NCBI GenBank assembly: GCA_039545355.1
Contig: BCJJ01000023.1
Coordinates: forward strand, 373,362-437,361
Source of the DNA: Trichosporon coremiiforme
Lineage: Eukaryota > Basidiomycota > Tremellomycetes > Trichosporonales > Trichosporonaceae
Reading direction: 5' to 3'
DNA: 64,000 nucleotides
Numbering within the stretch: position 1 is the stretch's first letter; every line of letters starts with the position of its first letter. Shown here in pieces: positions 37,333 through 48,854 of the stretch. The position numbers and the translations under genes were made by a program. The notes beneath the pieces are model-generated. The model was not told the DNA's origin. It did no database searches and worked only from the letters and a program-made list of their open reading frames with translations.

Positions 37333-39684
37333 CTAATGCAGGTTTCGCGGCGGGAGGATGTCGCCATCCCTCCCCTCCTGCCACTGTGTCAGCACGCCGT
37401 TAAAGTCGAGCCGGAGGAGGAGCTGCTCAACATGTCGCGCCATGAGGCCGTCGCCCTCTGCGTCCCCAACGCCAGAGTTGACAGCCATGATCTGCGTAAC
37501 TCTCGCTCGACTCGCAGACGCTCTCGTCAAACTACCCCTCGTCATGCTACCTCCTCCGCCCTCTTTCTCTGTCGGACTCTGGCTCTCAAGCAGCAAGCGG
37601 AAGAAGTCGCCGATCTGCTCGTGCAGCGTCTCGCTGATCTCTGTGACCGCCTTAGCACGTTCGGAGACGAGATCGTTGCTATCGTTCAGCAGGAGCTCGG
37701 GGAGTACGTCCCCGCCCCAGCGCTCTACGAGCCCCGCGAAGCGTTTACACGTGTCTAGGATGTCGCGGATGAGCTGCGCCGAGTCGCGTTCGGCTATGAA
37801 CAGGCCTTCGCGGAGAAAGGCGAGGTGCCGGGCGTGCATTTGCCTCAGAGTCAGGAAGTCGAGATACCCTGGTGCGTCGGCGCCGCCAGGTGTGAGGCCG
37901 GGTGTGCCGAGCCCGGGTGTACTGGGTCGGGGGCGCGGGTTACGAGGCGTACCTGGCGTCGGCGTGCCGGCTCTCACGTTGCTGAAGCCCCGTGGCCGGG
38001 AAGGAGCAGCCGGGGCGGGGACATGCGGCCGGATCTGCTCCAGGAGACGTTTGTGCTGCACGCCCACAATGTTTGTCATGAAGTGTCCGAGCAGCTGATC
38101 GAGGAAGAACAGCATCGCCCTGACCGTTCCCCACGCTTGCCGTGCCAATCGCACCCGCTCGCCCCTCTCCTCTCCTGCCCCTCCTTCGTCTACACCAGTG
38201 TACTGCCGCCTGCGTCGCTGGGCACCGCTCAGCGCGCTCCAACACTCGAGCACGCGCATGTGTGCGTCCCGGATTGCGTACAGGTACGCGTGCATGTCGC
38301 CGTACGCCTGTACCGCAGGCGGGGTCATGAACAGGTCCAGAGGCCACTTGACTTCGGCGCTCAGGCTGATCGGCGTACCGAGCAGCGCGGGGGAGAAGAG
38401 ACCGCGGATCGTGCCGTCGTCCTCTGCTGGTCGGCTCAGAGGACGGAGGGGTCCGGCAGGCATGCTCCATGAGAGATGCTCGAGCGCACGGTCCGCCTCG
38501 GCTGCTGTCCCCAACGACGCGCGCAGCATGGCCAGGTCCAGGTCGTGGGCGCGGATAACCGAAGAGGAGGAGTTCGGATTGGAGAGGAGGAGTCGGTCGC
38601 AACGAAGACGGCTGATCTCCCGGATCGCGTTGACCGCAAACTCGCCGTCACGGGTGAGGAAGTAGTTCGCACTGGGGTCAGCTCAGGTATCACGGTCGCC
38701 AGCTGAGGATACTCACAAGCTCTCGATCGCCTCGGCCACTTGCTCTCCAGTGAGGACGTGTCGCCAGAGCCACTCGCCCACATCCGCCCTCGCCCTTTGT
38801 ACAGCCGCATCGAGTCCCTCCGGTTTGCTAGCCATGATGTCCCTCCTCGTCTTCTCCACCAGACTCCGTGGCAGGGCTCGACCTTCCCGCTTCAAGGTGG
38901 CCGCCACGCGCCCAACGTACAGGATACTCTCCCTCGTTGGTCCACCGACGCTCCTGGGCAAAAGGTCCGCGTTAAGTTTGTAGAGACGGTGTGGTGGGTC
39001 GGCGCCTGCGTCGAGTCCGAGAGCGGGCGAGGAAGGCGAGGAGGAATCGGATGCGACGCCGTCCAGGAGGAAGACCATGAGATGCGTCAGCCACAGGTCC
39101 CACAACCTCTGGAGAAGTAGCGTGAACACTCTCCGGAGTGTGGGGTGACCCGTCGCGCTCTGCTCGGAGAGGTGCTGCATCAGCTCGCCCGGTGTTGATT
39201 CTTCCTCGAGGTGTGTGACGAGTGTCGAGAGCGCAGCCATGGGTGCGTGCCAGGCGTCGAATGTAGCCAGCAGGAGGGATAGCGGCACGTAGCCCAGTCC
39301 GTCCTTGTCGTCAGAGGGTTGGACGGTACCGGGATCTCGCGACATGACGAGCGCCTCCGTCTCGACGAGGAGAGACTCGTACTCCTCCAACACTTCGCGA
39401 ACCGCGCCGGCGAGCACGGCGACGTACTGTCCTGGCTCCCTACCATTGCGTTCTCGCTCCTTGCCCTTTCGACGAGAGGAGGCTAGAACAGCCGCACGTG
39501 CCTCAGCCTGCGTCACCTCGGTCCATTCTCGGATTCGCGTGTAGTTTGCCGCCAGCGAACACAGGGTGTTTAGAGAGGCGATCTCGCCCGGGTGGAGGTA
39601 AGAGGCGAGCTCGGGCGAGACGCCAGTCGAGAGAAAGAGCGAGGACGGATGCCCGCCGAGCACGAGGAGGAGCTCGGCCAGCAT
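37333..39684 (-). CDS. Gamma-tubulin complex component, GCP4-like
   Basis: Two exons (39684-38717 and 38671-37333) give 768 residues. The N-terminus MLAELLLVLGGHPSSLFL closely follows the start of GCP4 proteins. The GRIP1 region continues through LRRVFTLLLQRLWDLWLTHLMVFLLDG. The GRIP2 gamma-tubulin-binding half contains VKWPLDLFMTPPAVQAYGDMHAYLYAIR and TVRAMLFFLDQLLGHFMTNIVGVQHKRL, both typical of the GCP family. GCP4 helps form the gamma-tubulin ring complex that nucleates microtubules. The protein is longer than animal GCP4, mainly through a Pro/Thr/Gly-rich insertion (TPTPGTPRNPRPRPSTP) and a Gly/Ser stretch near the end. GCP4 rather than GCP2, 3, 5 or 6 is chosen on the N-terminal match and is less sure than the family. 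Confidence 0.82.
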
Positions 39685-40020
39685 CGTGTCGGTCGTGTGT
39701 CGCCGTGGATGAAGGGGGAGGAGGGTGTTGGTGGAGAATCGAGGAAGGCAGACGTTGCCGATCGCGCGCGACCGAAACCCAACGCGTCACAACATAACGT
39801 GCCTACCTGACATCTAATCGCGGGTTTGCTTCCGCCGCAGTCCGTTGGTGGCGGCAAGGATGCAACTGATGGCTGCGACGAGCATAGTGCAAGCAATGAG
39901 GAGATGTATTCAAGATATGTGTAGAAACAGTTCTAGTTTTACAAAAGAGATTAAACAGATGTGATGACAGATGAATGTCTAGATGAGATGTGGTGCGCCG
40001 GCCGTCCGTCGACCCTGCGT
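39685..40020. other. Intergenic spacer
   Basis: 336 bp between two minus-strand genes, holding the 3' UTR of the arrestin gene and the promoter of the GCP4-like gene. Nothing else was seen. Confidence 0.45.
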
Positions 40021-43000
40021 CTACGACTCGTCCACGTACAGCTGCACGCGACTGACGTTGCGGCTGGGTGCGCGGGACGCCGCCCTGCTGCCTACTGGGC
40101 TCGTAGCCCTCGAAGCAGCGCGGGAGGCACTCCGCGCCGAGCGAATCGCATTCGCGACCGCCTCGCCGTAAGACGGGGGCTCGCGGCCCTCCTCCGTCTC
40201 CTGACCTGACATGAGGCGGTCGTACACAATGTTCCTCTCCAACAGGGTATCCTCGTGCCCCTCGTGGGATCCATGGGGTTCGCGCTGGGGCACCTCGCGC
40301 GCGATGTGGACGTTCTTGAGTCCGGCCGCGATGGCGTGGTGCGCACCCATATTCGCCGCGCCGATCAGGTTGCTTCCACCCAGCCTCGTGGGCGGGGGAC
40401 GGCCGTGAATCGGGCATCCCCCAGATGGTGTGTCGGAACCAGCACGCTCGTACGAGGGAAGCATGTTGTATTGCGTGTTGACGCGGCAGTCGAGGATCTT
40501 GACGGGTGTCTCAATGATGATGTCAAACTGTTTCCGCTTCCCCTTGGAGTCGAGGTGCAGGTCGTCGCCGCGCTCGACGCGGATCGTCACCTTGAGCCAG
40601 TGAGCGACACTAATGTTCGTCTGGTCGTGCTTCGTGCTGAACTTGAGCCGCGTCGCGCAATCTGGCACCGCAAGATCCTTCTCGAAGTGCCAAGGGCCGA
40701 GCGGGTCGAGGAGAGACGCGTACACGTCGTCCTCTGGGTTGGCGAGGTTCTCAAACTCCAGCGGGTTGTTGAGCGCCGCGTTGCGTGCCAAAGGAGCCAG
40801 TGGCGAGTCCTTGATCGCATTTTCGTCGTCGCTCAGGATCGGAAGCAGAGGCTCGGCCGGCGTGTGTTTGTTCGGCGGCGTGTTCTTCGCTGAGAACAGC
40901 ACGAAGCGCCGCGGCGTCTCGTGCCGCGCGACCTTCTTGTTCGACGCATAGTAGTCGCTCTTTTCCTCGAGCGCGATTGTGAGCCGGTACACTTTGCACT
41001 TGGCGAGGGGCATGAGGCGAATGCTGATGGGAATTGTGCCGCCGATCGGGAACGCCTTGCCGCTGAGCGCAATCTGGTACCGCATCTGGTCCTCCCACTG
41101 GCGCTCGACGATGACGTTGTCCGACTCCTCCAGGTCGTCTTCTTGCGGTCCTGCGATCATCTGCAGCTCCATCTCGTCGGACAGGTTGGTCGTGAGCGCA
41201 CCGGCGCGCACAACGTGCGCCTTCAGCTTGTACACAACGGAGCCAAACTCGGCGTGGATGCTCGGCGGCATGTTTGGCGGGATCGTAAAGGAGATAGGCC
41301 AGTTGTACGTTCCCTTCGGGAACTCCTTCCAGTTGTGTACCTCCTCGTCGCCACCGCCGCCAATCGAAAACGCGCTCTTCTTCTTCTGCCGGCTGCGGCC
41401 GCGATGCTCGCTCTCATCGCGGCGGCCGGGGCTGCGGCCACGCGCTGTCTCGACCGATCGGCCACGCTCCGCCCCGAGGCTCTGCAGACCTGTCGAGCTG
41501 GAGTTGCGCGACATGGCAATGTTGGCGCCAGACGACATTCGCGGAATCGGCGCGTCGTCCAATGCCATGAACGAATTGCGCGGCGTAGCCTCGGGGCGCT
41601 GTCGGCTAGCGGACCGGCTCGGTGGATCACGGCTCTTCGAGTGGTTGCGGTGGTGGCTGAGAGAGCGGAGCGCGGCGGACAGGCTGAACTTGTGACCCTT
41701 GTGGCTGGCGCGACCGCGGTCGTCGGCGTCGACGCTGAAGCTGGGAGCGTGGTGCACAGACGGAGCATGCTGCACGCCAGCCCCCGTCGAGGAGTTCGTC
41801 GAAGTCGTGGTCCGGCTTGGGAGCAGGATACCGGTCGGCTCGCCGCCTTGGCGGATGACGGTGGACGAAGCACGCGCGCGGCCTCGCATCTCGACGGCAC
41901 CGTCGCCACCTTGACTGCTCGGCCGGCGGGACATGGACGGGCTTTCCGGAGGTCGCAACCCGCTGCTTCGGCGACCGCCAGGAGACGGACCGCCGTTCGC
42001 CTCTTGCAGGTCATGCAGCGACGGGGGTCGGGAGACTGCAGGTGATCGAGTGAACGGGGAGGCGGAAGGCGGAGTCTCGTTGGTCGGCGTTCCAGCTCGG
42101 GTCGGGCACGGCTGTGCGTGCGTAGCGGCGGGGTGGTACATGGCGTGCGCGTCGTGGTCCTTCGACGGAACCTGGCTCAGCGCCTCGCCGAATCGGACAG
42201 CGCCGGGAGTCGACGGGTTCGACGTGCTGTTCGAGTACTGTGCGTCGGCGTGAGGGAAGTTGATCGGGTTGTCGGGATCTCCCTCAGGAGTCCTTGGCCG
42301 CCACTCGTCGTCGCCGCTGCTCGCACTATTGTTCATTCCCGAGGTACGTCGGAGCATCGGTGAGCCTGGTGGCGGGGTGTCGGCCGGGGTCAGCGCTGGT
42401 GACAGTCCGCGCGACTGCGTCGCACTGCTGCGCATGGCGGCGAGCGACAATGTACTCGCTTGGTGGGAGCTTCCGAATCGATCCGGGCTGGTGTGCCGAG
42501 ACCGCGCCATGCGCCAAGAGGACCAGTCTTCGTTCCCAGGCAGTACGCTGGCGCTGCGTGGGATCACGCGCCCATCGTCGACCTGGTCATCCGAGTCATC
42601 GTCAGAGTCGAGGTCGTACTGCGCCAGAGCCGCGGGGTCAACAGACTGGCTGCGCCGGGTCACTGGTGGCCGGTGCCCCTCGGCAGCGGAGAAGAACGTG
42701 GCCGTCTCGGAAAGAATCGTGTGCTCCTCGAACGTCTCGGCCCTGCGGGGACCGATACCTGCGTAGTTTAGCATCGCTTTATGCATCGGGAACATACCTT
42801 CGGGCCACTCGGTCTTCGCCTTGCCCTCTAGCGTGGCAGAGACGGTGCGGATGCGCGTCGGCTTCTGCAGACGGAGGGTCAGAAGACCTCGGACCATTGC
42901 GGGCGGTCCATCTTGGGTCTGTTGTGGGCGTCCGCGAAAGTCTGTGCCGGTCGAGGGCCCTCTGAGGAAGATGACGGGCTCTGTCAGACGAATCTGGAGG

Positions 43001-43023
43001 GGCGCATTGGAAGCCTTGACCAT
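40021..43023 (-). CDS. Alpha-arrestin (ART-type ubiquitin ligase adaptor)
   Basis: A single uninterrupted exon of 1000 residues, unusual in this intron-rich window. The arrestin N-domain starts at once (LQIRLTEPVIFLRGP, then VRGLLTLRLQKPTRIRTVSATLEGK). A disordered Ser, Pro and Arg rich insertion of more than 400 residues splits the N-domain before it resumes at EFPKGTYNWPISFTIPPNMPPSIH and SVVYKLKAHVVR. The C-domain follows with IGGTIPISIRLMPLAKCKVYRL. PPSY at residues 949 to 952 and LPSY at 855 to 858 are PY-type motifs that recruit Rsp5/Nedd4 ubiquitin ligase. Such adaptors direct endocytosis of nutrient transporters. The long insertion probably carries phosphorylation sites. The tail is Arg and Ala rich with many RAAS-type repeats. 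Confidence 0.9.
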   Translation of the reverse strand: MVKASNAPLQIRLTEPVIFLRGPSTGTDFRGRPQQTQDGPPAMVRGLLTLRLQKPTRIRTVSATLEGKAKTEWPEGMFPMHKAMLNYAGIGPRRAETFEEHTILSETATFFSAAEGHRPPVTRRSQSVDPAALAQYDLDSDDDSDDQVDDGRVIPRSASVLPGNEDWSSWRMARSRHTSPDRFGSSHQASTLSLAAMRSSATQSRGLSPALTPADTPPPGSPMLRRTSGMNNSASSGDDEWRPRTPEGDPDNPINFPHADAQYSNSTSNPSTPGAVRFGEALSQVPSKDHDAHAMYHPAATHAQPCPTRAGTPTNETPPSASPFTRSPAVSRPPSLHDLQEANGGPSPGGRRSSGLRPPESPSMSRRPSSQGGDGAVEMRGRARASSTVIRQGGEPTGILLPSRTTTSTNSSTGAGVQHAPSVHHAPSFSVDADDRGRASHKGHKFSLSAALRSLSHHRNHSKSRDPPSRSASRQRPEATPRNSFMALDDAPIPRMSSGANIAMSRNSSSTGLQSLGAERGRSVETARGRSPGRRDESEHRGRSRQKKKSAFSIGGGGDEEVHNWKEFPKGTYNWPISFTIPPNMPPSIHAEFGSVVYKLKAHVVRAGALTTNLSDEMELQMIAGPQEDDLEESDNVIVERQWEDQMRYQIALSGKAFPIGGTIPISIRLMPLAKCKVYRLTIALEEKSDYYASNKKVARHETPRRFVLFSAKNTPPNKHTPAEPLLPILSDDENAIKDSPLAPLARNAALNNPLEFENLANPEDDVYASLLDPLGPWHFEKDLAVPDCATRLKFSTKHDQTNISVAHWLKVTIRVERGDDLHLDSKGKRKQFDIIIETPVKILDCRVNTQYNMLPSYERAGSDTPSGGCPIHGRPPPTRLGGSNLIGAANMGAHHAIAAGLKNVHIAREVPQREPHGSHEGHEDTLLERNIVYDRLMSGQETEEGREPPSYGEAVANAIRSARSASRAASRATSPVGSRAASRAPSRNVSRVQLYVDES

Positions 43024-43867
43024 CGTGTCGAACAGGTGTGAGCCGCACGGTTGTGTCGGCTGATGATGTTAGATTGATGGAGGAAGGCGCGGTTGAGGTG
43101 TGTTCAGGTGGAAGCGGAGATAAGATTGTGGGGTGTTGTGTGCGGACGGACGGAGGGATCTACGGCCGGCCGGCTTGCTTATCGTGGCCTCTTGGGTAGG
43201 CGGAGTGAGACACGATAGCGACGCCCGCAGGCAATGACAAGGGCAAGGGCAGGACTCGAGATGAAAGTGGATGAGGATGAGGACGAGGACGAGGACGTGG
43301 ATGTGGGACAAGACGAAGCAAGCGACAAAATTACGATGCAGCGAGCGGCGCGGCAGTGCGGGTTGTGGGTTCGGTTGGTGTCACAGGTCCGACCCACATG
43401 AGGGGGCGGAAACCGGGATTTGGTGGCACGAGCAGGCGACAGACGGGTTGCGACGCACGACGCACGGTGAGCATGTGCATGTGCAAGGTGCCTGGCGGCC
43501 TTCCTACAGTGGATGTAGCGCGTTGACTGCAGCGTCCGTGCTCTCTGCACGCTGTGCGTGCACCGGTTGACTCTAGGGCCAGACCCAGGGCCCAACCCAC
43601 CCGGCCGGAGCTCACCGCACATCCTTGATTCCAGCTGAGCCAATCCCAGCAAACATCTGCTCCCGCTCCTTCCCTGGCACCCACGCGACGAAGGCACCCA
43701 AAGCGGCTGATCACCGCGCCCGCGCCCCCGCTCTGAGCTTTCTGTCCGCCAGCACCCAGCGCCCAGCGCCAGCCTGTGATGCCATATCGGCCAGTGGCCA
43801 CCCACCCGTCACAACAACCACCACCTTCCTCGAGCCCTCCACCTGATCCGATCACCCATCCACCAAA
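43024..43867. promoter_or_regulatory. Shared upstream region, arrestin / FIG4
   Basis: 844 bp between divergent start codons. A GATGAG/GACGAG hexamer tract lies at about 43269-43300 and reads as a short purine-rich microsatellite. The right end (43800-43867) is C and A rich, typical of a fungal 5' leader. No coding chain is found. Confidence 0.5.
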
Positions 43868-46787
43868 ATGTCCGCAAACGCGGCCAGACCCCTCGACGAC
43901 ACCGATGACCCATCTGGTCTCTCACAGTACACCCTCTATGAGACAAAGTCGTGAGCCGTCATCACCGCGCTTTCAGCGGGTCAGCGGGGCCTTATACACA
44001 GTAGCAGCAGCTAACGGGCCAAAGGAGGTATTACATCACCGCCTCGGCCGGTAACATCCACCGGGTCCTCAAGATCGACCGCACAGAGGCAGACACTCTG
44101 AATGTCGTCGAGGACTCGATGCAGTATGACGACGAGCAGCGCGATCTCCTCCTCCGCATGGTCGAGGATGGCAACAAGAGCCAGGGCGGCCTGAACCACC
44201 TCCTCAACTTCTATGGCATTGTCGGTTTCGTCAAGTTCACGAGTGTATGGTACCTCATCGTCATCACCCAGCGTTCGGTTGTGGGACTACTCGGCGGTCA
44301 TTACAGTGAGCTTCCGCCTCGCCTCTCCATCATTAAGCTGACATCAGTCTATCACTGCGACAAGACAAAGGTGATGACGAGCTGCACAGATTGACTTCAG
44401 CTGACATGCAGCTCCTTCCGATCTCGCAGAAGACGAACAACTCGGCCCAGGAAGCTCGGTTGGTCCTTCTCTCCTGTATTGTCACTGACAGCAGACTGCA
44501 CAGCCTGTTCGACCAGGTAGACCTGTCGAAGAACTTCTACTTCTCGTGGGTATCGATGCAGCATCAAACCCATTGACACCAGTTATTCATATGACATCAC
44601 CAACACGCTGCAGAAGAACCTCACGACGCCCGGCAATGAGCGCCTCTGGAATCACCGTTTCATGTGGAACTATCACCTGCTGCAACCCGCGTTTGATCTC
44701 GAGAATCCCAAGGAGCGGAGTCAATGGGTGCTGCCGATGATCCACGGATCCTTTGACCAGACCAGTGGGTGAGACCAGCTCATCGTTGCTAACCCTCAGA
44801 AATTAATGTCTTCTCCCGGACGGTGTATCTCATTTTGATTGCGCGCCGGTCTCGCTTCCATGCAGGTGTGCGCTTCCTGACGCGTGGCGCGAATGAGAAC
44901 GGCGACGTCGCAAACGAGGTCGAGACGGAGCAAATGTGAGCTTCCGTGGGACTACTCCAGCTGACAGCAGCGTCTGCGAGCCGCTAGCCACGCCGTTCGG
45001 GTACCCCGTGAACCGCGACGACGACGCCGACTACGGCGGGTACACGAGTTTCGTGCAGTTGCGCGGCAGTATCCCAGTCATGTGGCATCAGCAGACGGAC
45101 AAGATGACGCCGAAGCCGCCGATCGAAAGTGAGCTAGAGTTTCCTGGTTACAACTGACCCCAGTCACGCTGAAGGACCCGTTCTTCACGCCAGCAGCCAA
45201 GCATTTCGACAACTTGCTGGCGCGGTACGGCGCGCCGATCTTCATCCTGAACCTGGTCAAGACGAAGGAGGCTGTTCCGCGCGAGTCTAAGCTGCTGGCA
45301 GAGTACGGCGAGTGCGTGGAGTACCTGAACCAGTTCCTGCCCGAGGGCAAGAAGATCCGGTACATTGCGTGGGACATGGCCCTAGCCGCCAAGAGGTGAG
45401 TTAGTTAAATTCCTTCGCTAATTCTCAGTCGACATCAGGACGTGATGGGTATCCTCGAGGACGTGTGCGAGGAGAGTATCCAGCTGACGCACTTCTTCCA
45501 CGGCGGCGGCGCGCGAAACGAGATAACGTGAGCTGGACATCGCGAAGTGGTGAGCTAACAGCAGTTCGGACGAGCACCGCACCCTTCCCTTGCTGCAGTG
45601 CGGGATACTGCGCGTCAACTGCGTTGACTGCCTGGACCGAACGAATGCAGCGCAGTTCGCCATCGCGAAGCGCGCTCTCGGCCACCAGCTGTACGCGCTT
45701 GGTCTGCTCGGCAGTCCGAACCTGCCGTTCAACTGCGACGCCGTCGAGGTCCTGACCGAGGTGAGCTCGTCTGCGTATCGTTATAGCTAACAGCAGATGT
45801 ACCACGACCACGGCGATTGTGAGCTGTCTCCCTCACGTAGAGCTGACATCAGTCCTTGCGTACCAGTACACGGGCTCTGCAGTAGTCAACCGAGACACGT
45901 ACCACCGTCCCGCGCAAGGGACACAGTGGACGAGCCACTCGCGCGACCTGGCTCGTGAGCTCCCCTCCCTCTGGGCCTAGCTGACAGTGCAGAGAACATT
46001 CGGCGGTACTTCAACAACTCGATTCTGGACGCGGACAAACAGGCCGCCATCAACCTCTTCGTATGTTACTTCATTGTCCACGCTAACATCCAGCTCGGGA
46101 CAGATCTGAACGGCCAACCCTCGGGGGGGCGGCGGAACTATGTCCAGTGGTTTGACCCGGCGCACATTGAGCCGCCCTCCCTTGGTCCGCTGGGCGAGGA
46201 GAGGAACCCCCCACCCCTGTTCGAGGACTATTACAAGCCGACTGTCCTAACTCAACTCGACAGGACTTACGCCTAGTCAGTTGCCTTCCTCCTCGAAACT
46301 AACGTACAGTGAAATGACGTCCACTCTCAAGTTCACGTCGCACAGATCCAAAACGTCTTTCTCACCGTTCGAGACGTCCTCGCCTTCGTCCCCTGGTCCC
46401 TCATTCCGGCGAACCGCGCGCAGATGGAATAATTCCGCCCTCAGCAGTCCCGAGCCGCCCTCTCGGGACGAGGAATCCGTCGACGAGAATCCCAGAGAGC
46501 TCACCAACGTCGAGCTCTTAGTCCAGCATCTCCGCGACCCGCCCGATGCCGACCAGCGCATAAGGGACTATGACTGGTACATGCACTATCACACCGACGA
46601 GTTGCTAAACGGGAGCACGGTCGACGTCAAAGATGTCGAGAAATACGTGAGGGCTAGTGAGATGGCCTCAGGCGCCGTGCCGGAGGATAATCCGCGTATT
46701 GAGCTGCCCCAGGTCTCAGAGGACGTGCAGGTCAAAGAGGGCAATGTGGCGTATTACGAGAACTGGCTCGATAATGAACTGTTGTAG
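43868..46787 (+). CDS. FIG4: PI(3,5)P2 phosphatase FIG4 (Sac family)
   Basis: Sixteen exons, all in phase: 43868-43950, 44025-44305, 44348-44370, 44412-44458, 44495-44545, 44583-44764, 44800-44935, 44971-45128, 45164-45395, 45429-45527, 45565-45760, 45797-45818, 45853-45954, 45993-46060, 46094-46275, 46310-46787. They give 779 residues. The N-terminus [26 protein letters not shown] is diagnostic for FIG4. The catalytic CX5R loop is [12 protein letters not shown] with Cys450 and Arg456. FIG4 removes the 5-phosphate from PI(3,5)P2 and stabilises the Fab1/Vac14 complex on the vacuole. The C-terminal part from about residue 620 carries a Ser/Pro linker followed by [15 protein letters not shown], also conserved. 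Exons 3 and 12 are microexons of 23 and 22 nt. A weak donor (GTTGGT) ends exon 4. Confidence 0.92.
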
Positions 46788-46888
46788 ACACTAGTTACAC
46801 GATAGTAGATGATTTTTCATGACCTATGTACTTCTATTAAAGCCCCTGTGAAGCTCGATGTTTTCCTGCACGCTCGCTCACTCGCGGC

Positions 46889-48447
46889 TTAGTCGGTGCG
46901 AACACGCATCATGACGCTCTTGGCGCGCGTGAGGTGGTCGTACCCGAGCGCACTCAAACTCAAGCCGCGGCCCGAGTTCTTAACGCCAGCCCAGGGGAGG
47001 GCGGGGTCGAGCGCGTCAGCGCGGTTCATGTAAACCGTGCCGGTCTCGAGGTCCTCAGCGAACGTGTGGAAGACCTGAGTGCTGGCCGGGTCCGCGCCGT
47101 TCGTCCACACGCTCGCTGTGAGACCGTACGGCGAGTCGTTCATGAGTGCGAGCGCCTCCTGGTCCGAGTCGACCTTCATGATTCCAATCGCCGGGCCGAA
47201 CGTCTCCTCGACCATGATGTCCATGCTGTGATCGACATTGACGAGGACGGTCGGGCCGACGAGCGTCGTTCCCTCCTTCGCATTGGGGAAGTCGGACTCG
47301 GAAACGAGCGCCTTGGCGCCCTTCTTCAGCGCGTCCTCGATCTGCGCGCGGATACGCTTCGCAGACGCAAGCGAGACAACAGGGCCAAGGGTGGTGGAAG
47401 GGTCCATGGGGTCGCCGAGCTTGTACTCTTTCGTGAGCGCGACGAACTGCTTGACGAACTCGTCGTACACGGCCGAGTGCACGTAGATGCGCTCGATGCC
47501 GCAGCAGCTCTGGCCCGAGTTGAAGAACGCGCCGTCAACCAGGTTCTCGACCGTGTACTTCAGGTCAGCGTCGGGGCGGACGTACGCGGGGTCCTTGCCG
47601 CCGAGCTCGAGGCCGACGCCCTTGAACCCAGGACCAGTGGCGGCAGCCTCGTCAACGGCACGACCGCCCGCGACACTGCCCGTGAAGACGACGTAGTCGA
47701 CGCGCGGGTCAGAGACGAGACCCTTCAGAGTCGACTCCTGCGAGAGATGCGCGACCTGGAGGACGTTGGGCGGGAGACCGGCCTCGGTAAACGCCTCGAG
47801 GACACGCTCGGCGGGGACGGGCGTCTGAGGGGCAGGCTTGATGATGACGGCGTTACCCGCGAGGAGAGCGGGGACGACAGTGTTGACGGTGCAGAGGTGG
47901 GGGTAGTTCCAGGGGGTGATCGCGCTGTCGTCAGCTTAGGAGAGGCGCTTATAGCTTACACAACAACACCAAGAGGCTGCTTGATGATGGTGCGCTTGTT
48001 CTTCTCGTCGTCCGTGTCCGTCTGGGGCACCGGGGCGAGCGACTGCTTCGCGATCTTGATCAGGTGGCGAGCACGGTACAGCGTGCCGTTCACCTCACCC
48101 TTACCCTGGGAGATCGGGCTGCGAGTCAGTTACTACCAAGCTGCCGAAAAGTCACCGGCCCATCTGGATGCTAAGGTCCTCGGCGAGGAGGTCGGCCTGC
48201 TTCTCGATCTCGGACTGGGTGGGTTGTCAGCTGCTACCGACTCAGTAGCTCAGCGTCAAGGCATACTTACCACCCATTTCTCCGCAATCTGAACACGCTG
48301 CTCGATCGGGACCTTCTTCCATGACTTCTGGGCCTTGACGGCCTCGGCAATGACGGTGTCGAGCTGCTCGTCGGTCGCGAGGGGGCGGGTGCAGACGGGC
48401 TCCTGCTTGTAGGGCCCTATGGTGGTCTGGATGTTGACGTCTACCAT
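46889..48447 (-). CDS. NAD(P)-dependent aldehyde dehydrogenase
   Basis: Four exons (48447-48271, 48214-48156, 48118-47960, 47924-46889) give 476 residues, the normal ALDH length. The cofactor and substrate motifs are ITPWNYP, KPAPQTP, FTGSVAGG and LELGGKDP with the general base Glu. The nucleophile region is FNSGQSCCGIERIYV with Cys272 followed by a second Cys273. EETFGPAIGIMK and SPYGLTASVWT complete the core. There is no presequence, so a cytosolic location is likely. The short form and the GQSCC variant recall succinate-semialdehyde and related dehydrogenases, but the substrate cannot be told from sequence alone. The gene is divergent from NHP2; its stop is 101 bp from the convergent FIG4 stop. 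Confidence 0.9.
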
Positions 48448-48854
48448 TGAGTGTGTGATGGGTGAGTGGGCAGAAGGAAGGCGACAGGGAAGACGGAAAA
48501 CTAGCTGTGTCCGTCGGCGGGATGCTGAGATAAGGCTGGGGGCTGGATTCGGTGTGTTGTCAGCGTCAGTGGTGGCCGGCGGGTCCCTTAAGTTGGCTCC
48601 TCGCTTATCGTCAGTGCACTAGGTGCCGACTCGGCCATCACCGCTGGTGCTAGGGAACGGGCATCCATCCAGATCTCCGCCCATTCATCCCTCCACGTGG
48701 CCGAAATTCTGCAGCAACAAGGTGTGATAGTCGAAATTTCTATGCACACCTCATATCCCTCGCGGATTTCTGAAAGCACGCTTGCTCTTTCATCGCCGGC
48801 CACTGCAGCGAGCTCATCCACCCCGTACACCCCAACCCCATCCACTCAGACACC
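48448..48854. promoter_or_regulatory. Shared upstream region, ALDH / NHP2
   Basis: 407 bp between divergent start codons. The NHP2 side ends in a C-rich leader with CCCCAACCCCATCC just before CACCATGG, a strong start context. No other feature was seen. Confidence 0.45.

Noticed and set aside
46934..48292. 452-codon plus-strand frame opposite the aldehyde dehydrogenase gene
   Set aside because: It passes through introns of the real gene and has no recognisable protein motif; antisense shadow.
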